A stretch of DNA of 64,000 bases, taken from assembly GCA_903910585.1 (NCBI GenBank), contig CAIWAH010000183.1:1-64000 (forward strand), in the 5' to 3' direction. The notes under the pieces were generated by a model. The model was given only the letters and a program-made list of their open reading frames with translations. It had not been told where the DNA came from and made no database searches. Each line of letters opens with the position of its first letter. Position 1 is the first letter of the stretch. The stretch comes from an uncultured Verrucomicrobiota bacterium. GTDB taxonomy: Bacteria; Verrucomicrobiota; Verrucomicrobiia; Limisphaerales; UBA9464. Below are positions 61,126 to 64,000 of the stretch, piece after piece. The position numbers and the translations under genes were made by a program.

Positions 61126-62064
61126 TCACCGCTGCAGTTCGACCACCTGAACGGACGCCAGAAGTTCGCGCCAGCGTCGTCGCCGGGGCAGTTTGCCCGG
61201 AGCCACTTCGGTGGCCGCACAACCGGTCGCCACCGCCCACCGAAGCAATTCGGCGGGATCTTCCTTTGCGGCAGCCATAACAGCCCCGGCCAGCATGGCG
61301 TCGCCCGCTCCCACGGTGTTACGCACCACGACCGCCGGCGCGGCTGCCTGCAAATGAACTTCAGCGCGGGCATGCACCAACAAGGCGCCTTGGGCACCAC
61401 GAGAGAGCAGGACATATCCTCCGGTCTCCGTGGAAAGTTTTCTGGCAGCCGTCATTTGGGCACCCAAATCCGGCAGTGGTAGCCCGGCCCATTGAACCAG
61501 CTCGTGTTCGTTGGGCTTGACCAGATAAGGCCGGTGCTGAAGGGCCAACCGGAAGGGCTCTCGATCGCAGTCGAGGAACAACCTTCCTGAAGATTTGGCC
61601 ACGGCGGCAGCGATCCGGGCGTAGCTGTCGACGGGCGCGCCAAACGCGAGGGTTCCAGAGATCACCGCCAGATCCGACTGGACCGCAAGCTGACGTGCCC
61701 GGGCGACCAGCCGTTTGGAGATCCCGAGGTTGAACCGCGGCACAGTCTGGTTGAAGCGATACTGCGGACCGCGGTCCGGCGTGACGACGACATTGACCCG
61801 GTTGGCAGCCGCGATGGGAAACCGGGTGAAACGGATTCCCTCACGGCGGAGTCCCGCCGCCAGTTCGCGGCCGGTATCGCCGCCCAGCGGAAGAAACAGC
61901 CGGACCGGAAACCCCAGCCACCGAAGCCAGCGCGCGACATTGATCCCCTTTCCGCCCGGCCAGCGCACTTCGCCGGCAATTTCATTCTTCTCCTCGGCCC
62001 GGACCACCTCAACCCGCCATTCGCAATCCACCGCGGGGTTCAGGGCAATGACCAGCGCGCTCAC
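61126..62064 (-). CDS. PfkB-family sugar kinase (1-phosphofructokinase-like)
   Basis: This 312-residue kinase has the PfkB marks: ALNPAVDCEWRV at the N-terminus, the sugar loop GGKGINVARWLRWLGF, and the catalytic anion-hole block NTVGAGDAMLAGAVM with its Asp. The N-terminal NPAVD and the GGKGINVAR form are typical of the FruK/LacC group, which phosphorylates fructose 1-phosphate or tagatose 6-phosphate. No PTS genes are near, so the exact sugar is open. It begins 6 bases before the stop of the secreted PPC-domain gene upstream on the same strand, so the two may be co-transcribed. Confidence 0.88.
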   Translation of the reverse strand: MSALVIALNPAVDCEWRVEVVRAEEKNEIAGEVRWPGGKGINVARWLRWLGFPVRLFLPLGGDTGRELAAGLRREGIRFTRFPIAAANRVNVVVTPDRGPQYRFNQTVPRFNLGISKRLVARARQLAVQSDLAVISGTLAFGAPVDSYARIAAAVAKSSGRLFLDCDREPFRLALQHRPYLVKPNEHELVQWAGLPLPDLGAQMTAARKLSTETGGYVLLSRGAQGALLVHARAEVHLQAAAPAVVVRNTVGAGDAMLAGAVMAAAKEDPAELLRWAVATGCAATEVAPGKLPRRRRWRELLASVQVVELQR

Positions 62065-62070
62065 GGGCGA

Positions 62071-64000
62071 CTAGGGATTCGGAATCTGGATGACCCGGTA
62101 ATAGATCGTGCCGGACGACAGGTAGTTGGTGGTGACGTTCATCGGCGCGAACGGAATAAGGGCCAGACCGAAGTCGCCGGTCACCACCGCCGGCTGAACT
62201 TCCGGCCGCCACACCAGCGGCGTCGCACTCAGATCGGGAGTCGTCTGAACCTGATAGAGTTCACCCGGGACGGCATTCCACGTGATGAATGGCGTCTGGC
62301 CGGCAGCGGTGGGGAAGTTGTAGGTAATCACCGTGGGAATGTCGCTGACCAGCAGACCATTCTGGCGGGAAGCGGCGCGCACCGTAAAGGCAACCGCGTT
62401 GGTGGTCACCGCAGGCAACCGGACCTGCACAAACCACGTCCCTCCCATTTGCGGGAACTGGGCATCGGTGGCGACGATGACTTCGTTCTCCAACCCGGGC
62501 TTGAGGTTGCGCAGCACGGTTGCGCTCTGGTCCGGCGGGTTGTCCTTGGAAACGAACAGGTCGGCATCTCCATCCAGACCGTAGAGCTCGAACAGGATTC
62601 GCGAGGTAAAATCGAAGGGCACCTCGAAGCGGTAGAGCAGATTCGTCGGACCGCCCGAAACCAACTCCGGCTGTGGCACGGAATCGACGAGGAATCGGAT
62701 ATTGTTGTCCGGCAACGTGAAGTTCGCCACCACCGTGTAAGTGACCGGCAAGGGATCCCGAGGCACCACAGCGAGGAACCAGCGGCCCGGATTGAGCAAC
62801 TGGGGCGCGCGATCGCCGGAAAGGACGATTGTCTCATCCGCCGTGCCAGCGTTGGTGCTGGCGAATTCGAACGAGTCGGCCGTCGGCAACGGCAGCCCGG
62901 CACGGACGTAAAGGTCCACGTTGCCCGAGAGGTTGGTCAGGCCAAGCGCGAGGGACGACACCTGGTTGGTGATGTCGATGTAATAGTAGTCGATGACCCC
63001 GCTGTTGGTGATTCCGCCGTTGGCGGGAACGCCGTTGGTCAGGGCGGCCACATTGGCGAAAACCTCCAGCGCATAGATCGTGTAAACCAAGCGGTTGGTC
63101 GGATTGGGGTCCGACGGATAGACGCCCAGATACCAGGTTCCCGGTGACAGCGGCACGGGCACGCTCAGCGGATCAATCTCGATGGACTCACCGGTCAGTC
63201 CGACATTCGTGCTCGCATAGTCGAACGTGTTCCGACTCGGCAAGCTGGGGCCCTGGCGAACCACCAGATCCACGTCCCCGGTCAGATTGGAGATCGAGAA
63301 GCGGACACCCAACGCATCCGGAGACACGTCGAACGCATAGTAATCCATCATTCCCTGATTCGCGTTGGTCGCCGTCACCGCCACATCGTTGGTCAGCACG
63401 ACGATGGGCAGACCGAAGTCCACCCGGATGGTGAAGTCGTTGTTCTGGCCCGGCAGGGCGTTTTGGACGCCAAGGTAATAGCGCTGCCCGGGACGCAGTT
63501 GCGGCAGGACGTTGGTGAACAGCGTCGCTGATTGCTCCACATCCTGAACGCCGGTCAGCAGGTAGTAATCGTCGGTCTGCAGGCCGTCGGGCAATCCGGT
63601 TTGGCTGTAGAGAAGATTCAACGGTCCGCCGGAAACACTGACGAGCGAATTGGTGACCGCGTAAACCTCAGGCGGAACCTCCACGATGAAATAGGTAATC
63701 GCACTGCCGGAAACGTTCGTGGAGAAGGGAACTCCCTGGGTGAGCCGGTAAGCGGGCGGATTCGTCGGCGCAAAGGTCAGCTCCATCTGCCACTTCAGGA
63801 TCTCCCCCACCTCACCGGCTCGGCTATCCGTGACTTCCAGACGCCACTGCCCGACGGCCGATCCCTTGGCGAGCGGCCGGAGCGGTTCTTCGGGGACGTA
63901 AACCCCGGTGGGCTCCTCGACCAACCGGATTTCGTCCAGGAACGTCTCTGCTGGGCGCGGTGAAGCCGGGGGCGCCGCCACGATCACCCGGGGCGGTTGC
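62071..64000 (-). CDS. Secreted P-domain/PPC-domain protein, N-terminus outside the window
   Basis: The frame is open through the right edge, so at least 643 residues of a longer protein are seen. The first block is a proprotein-convertase P-domain (GSAVGQWRLEVTDSRAGEVG, LKWQMELTF). Then follow four or five PPC-type beta domains of about 110-120 residues, each with a pattern like YYAFDVSPDALGVRFSISN, LTGDVDLVVRQG and GTWYLGVYPSDPNPTNRLVY (three separate pieces of one unit). The C-terminus is Gln/Pro-rich with no sorting signal visible. It is an exported or surface protein, possibly a peptidase whose catalytic part lies beyond the edge. Confidence 0.8.
   Translation of the reverse strand, partial: QPPRVIVAAPPASPRPAETFLDEIRLVEEPTGVYVPEEPLRPLAKGSAVGQWRLEVTDSRAGEVGEILKWQMELTFAPTNPPAYRLTQGVPFSTNVSGSAITYFIVEVPPEVYAVTNSLVSVSGGPLNLLYSQTGLPDGLQTDDYYLLTGVQDVEQSATLFTNVLPQLRPGQRYYLGVQNALPGQNNDFTIRVDFGLPIVVLTNDVAVTATNANQGMMDYYAFDVSPDALGVRFSISNLTGDVDLVVRQGPSLPSRNTFDYASTNVGLTGESIEIDPLSVPVPLSPGTWYLGVYPSDPNPTNRLVYTIYALEVFANVAALTNGVPANGGITNSGVIDYYYIDITNQVSSLALGLTNLSGNVDLYVRAGLPLPTADSFEFASTNAGTADETIVLSGDRAPQLLNPGRWFLAVVPRDPLPVTYTVVANFTLPDNNIRFLVDSVPQPELVSGGPTNLLYRFEVPFDFTSRILFELYGLDGDADLFVSKDNPPDQSATVLRNLKPGLENEVIVATDAQFPQMGGTWFVQVRLPAVTTNAVAFTVRAASRQNGLLVSDIPTVITYNFPTAAGQTPFITWNAVPGELYQVQTTPDLSATPLVWRPEVQPAVVTGDFGLALIPFAPMNVTTNYLSSGTIYYRVIQIPNP

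Overview
The window is GC-rich and densely coded on both strands. It looks like a chromosomal segment of a Verrucomicrobiota-type bacterium, probably near the Pedosphaera/Limisphaera group. The evidence is the tandem DUF1800/DUF1501 pair, FGE-sulfatase (SUMF1) proteins with Ig-like domains, PPC-domain secreted proteins, Tat-exported sugar-isomerase-like proteins, a eukaryotic-type GSII glutamine synthetase and very long spurious antisense ORFs. The taxon is an inference from gene content; no marker gene was compared.

Layout: 0.1-7.4 kb holds an EF-G paralogue, an L-fuconate-dehydratase-like enolase, and an ECF sigma factor operon with a 39-codon ORF, a two-helix membrane protein and a bactofilin-like/RDD protein. 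7.6-14.4 kb carries a secreted TIM-barrel protein, accA-manA-TPR, and folA with a C39-like peptidase. 14.4-18.6 kb has the first copy of a dispersed inverted-repeat element, a GntP permease with a sugar-isomerase-like partner, and a PAS protein next to a REC-HPt protein. 18.6-24.1 kb is a minus-strand polysaccharide operon (STAS, three GT4 glycosyltransferases, an O-antigen-ligase-like protein). 24.2-30.3 kb has Lrp divergent from lysine 2,3-aminomutase, pyrG, a glucoamylase-like lipoprotein, a cytochrome c and a DUF5069 protein. 30.4-37.7 kb holds the second repeat copy and an AAA/TPR/ferritin-like operon. 37.7-42.5 kb is a nitrogen cluster: glnB-amtB, a PP2C phosphatase with a very small kinase-like gene, and GSII, with sigma-54-like motifs before glnB and glnA. 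42.6-55.8 kb contains DUF1501/DUF1800, pyrR-pyrB behind a PyrR-type leader, chrA, kdsD and a transglutaminase/ATP-grasp/alpha-E cluster.

55.9-60.4 kb is a small island. It starts at an intact tRNA-Thr(UGU) and ends at a diverged direct repeat of that tRNA's 3' half. It holds an integrase-like remnant, a tandem FGE-domain protein, an SRAP (YedK/HMCES) protein and a HigBA toxin-antitoxin pair. The FGE gene lies between two 63-bp copies of the SRAP gene tail. After the island come nadD, a PfkB sugar kinase and a secreted PPC-domain protein that runs off the right edge.

The points most worth following are: (1) PII with Ser49 and Tyr51 encoded beside a PP2C phosphatase and a mini-kinase, which suggests cyanobacterial-style PII phosphorylation; (2) a PyrR-binding hairpin plus terminator before pyrR; (3) a ~280-bp element with 22-bp terminal inverted repeats; and (4) the tRNA-Thr island with paired octamer repeats near each end.
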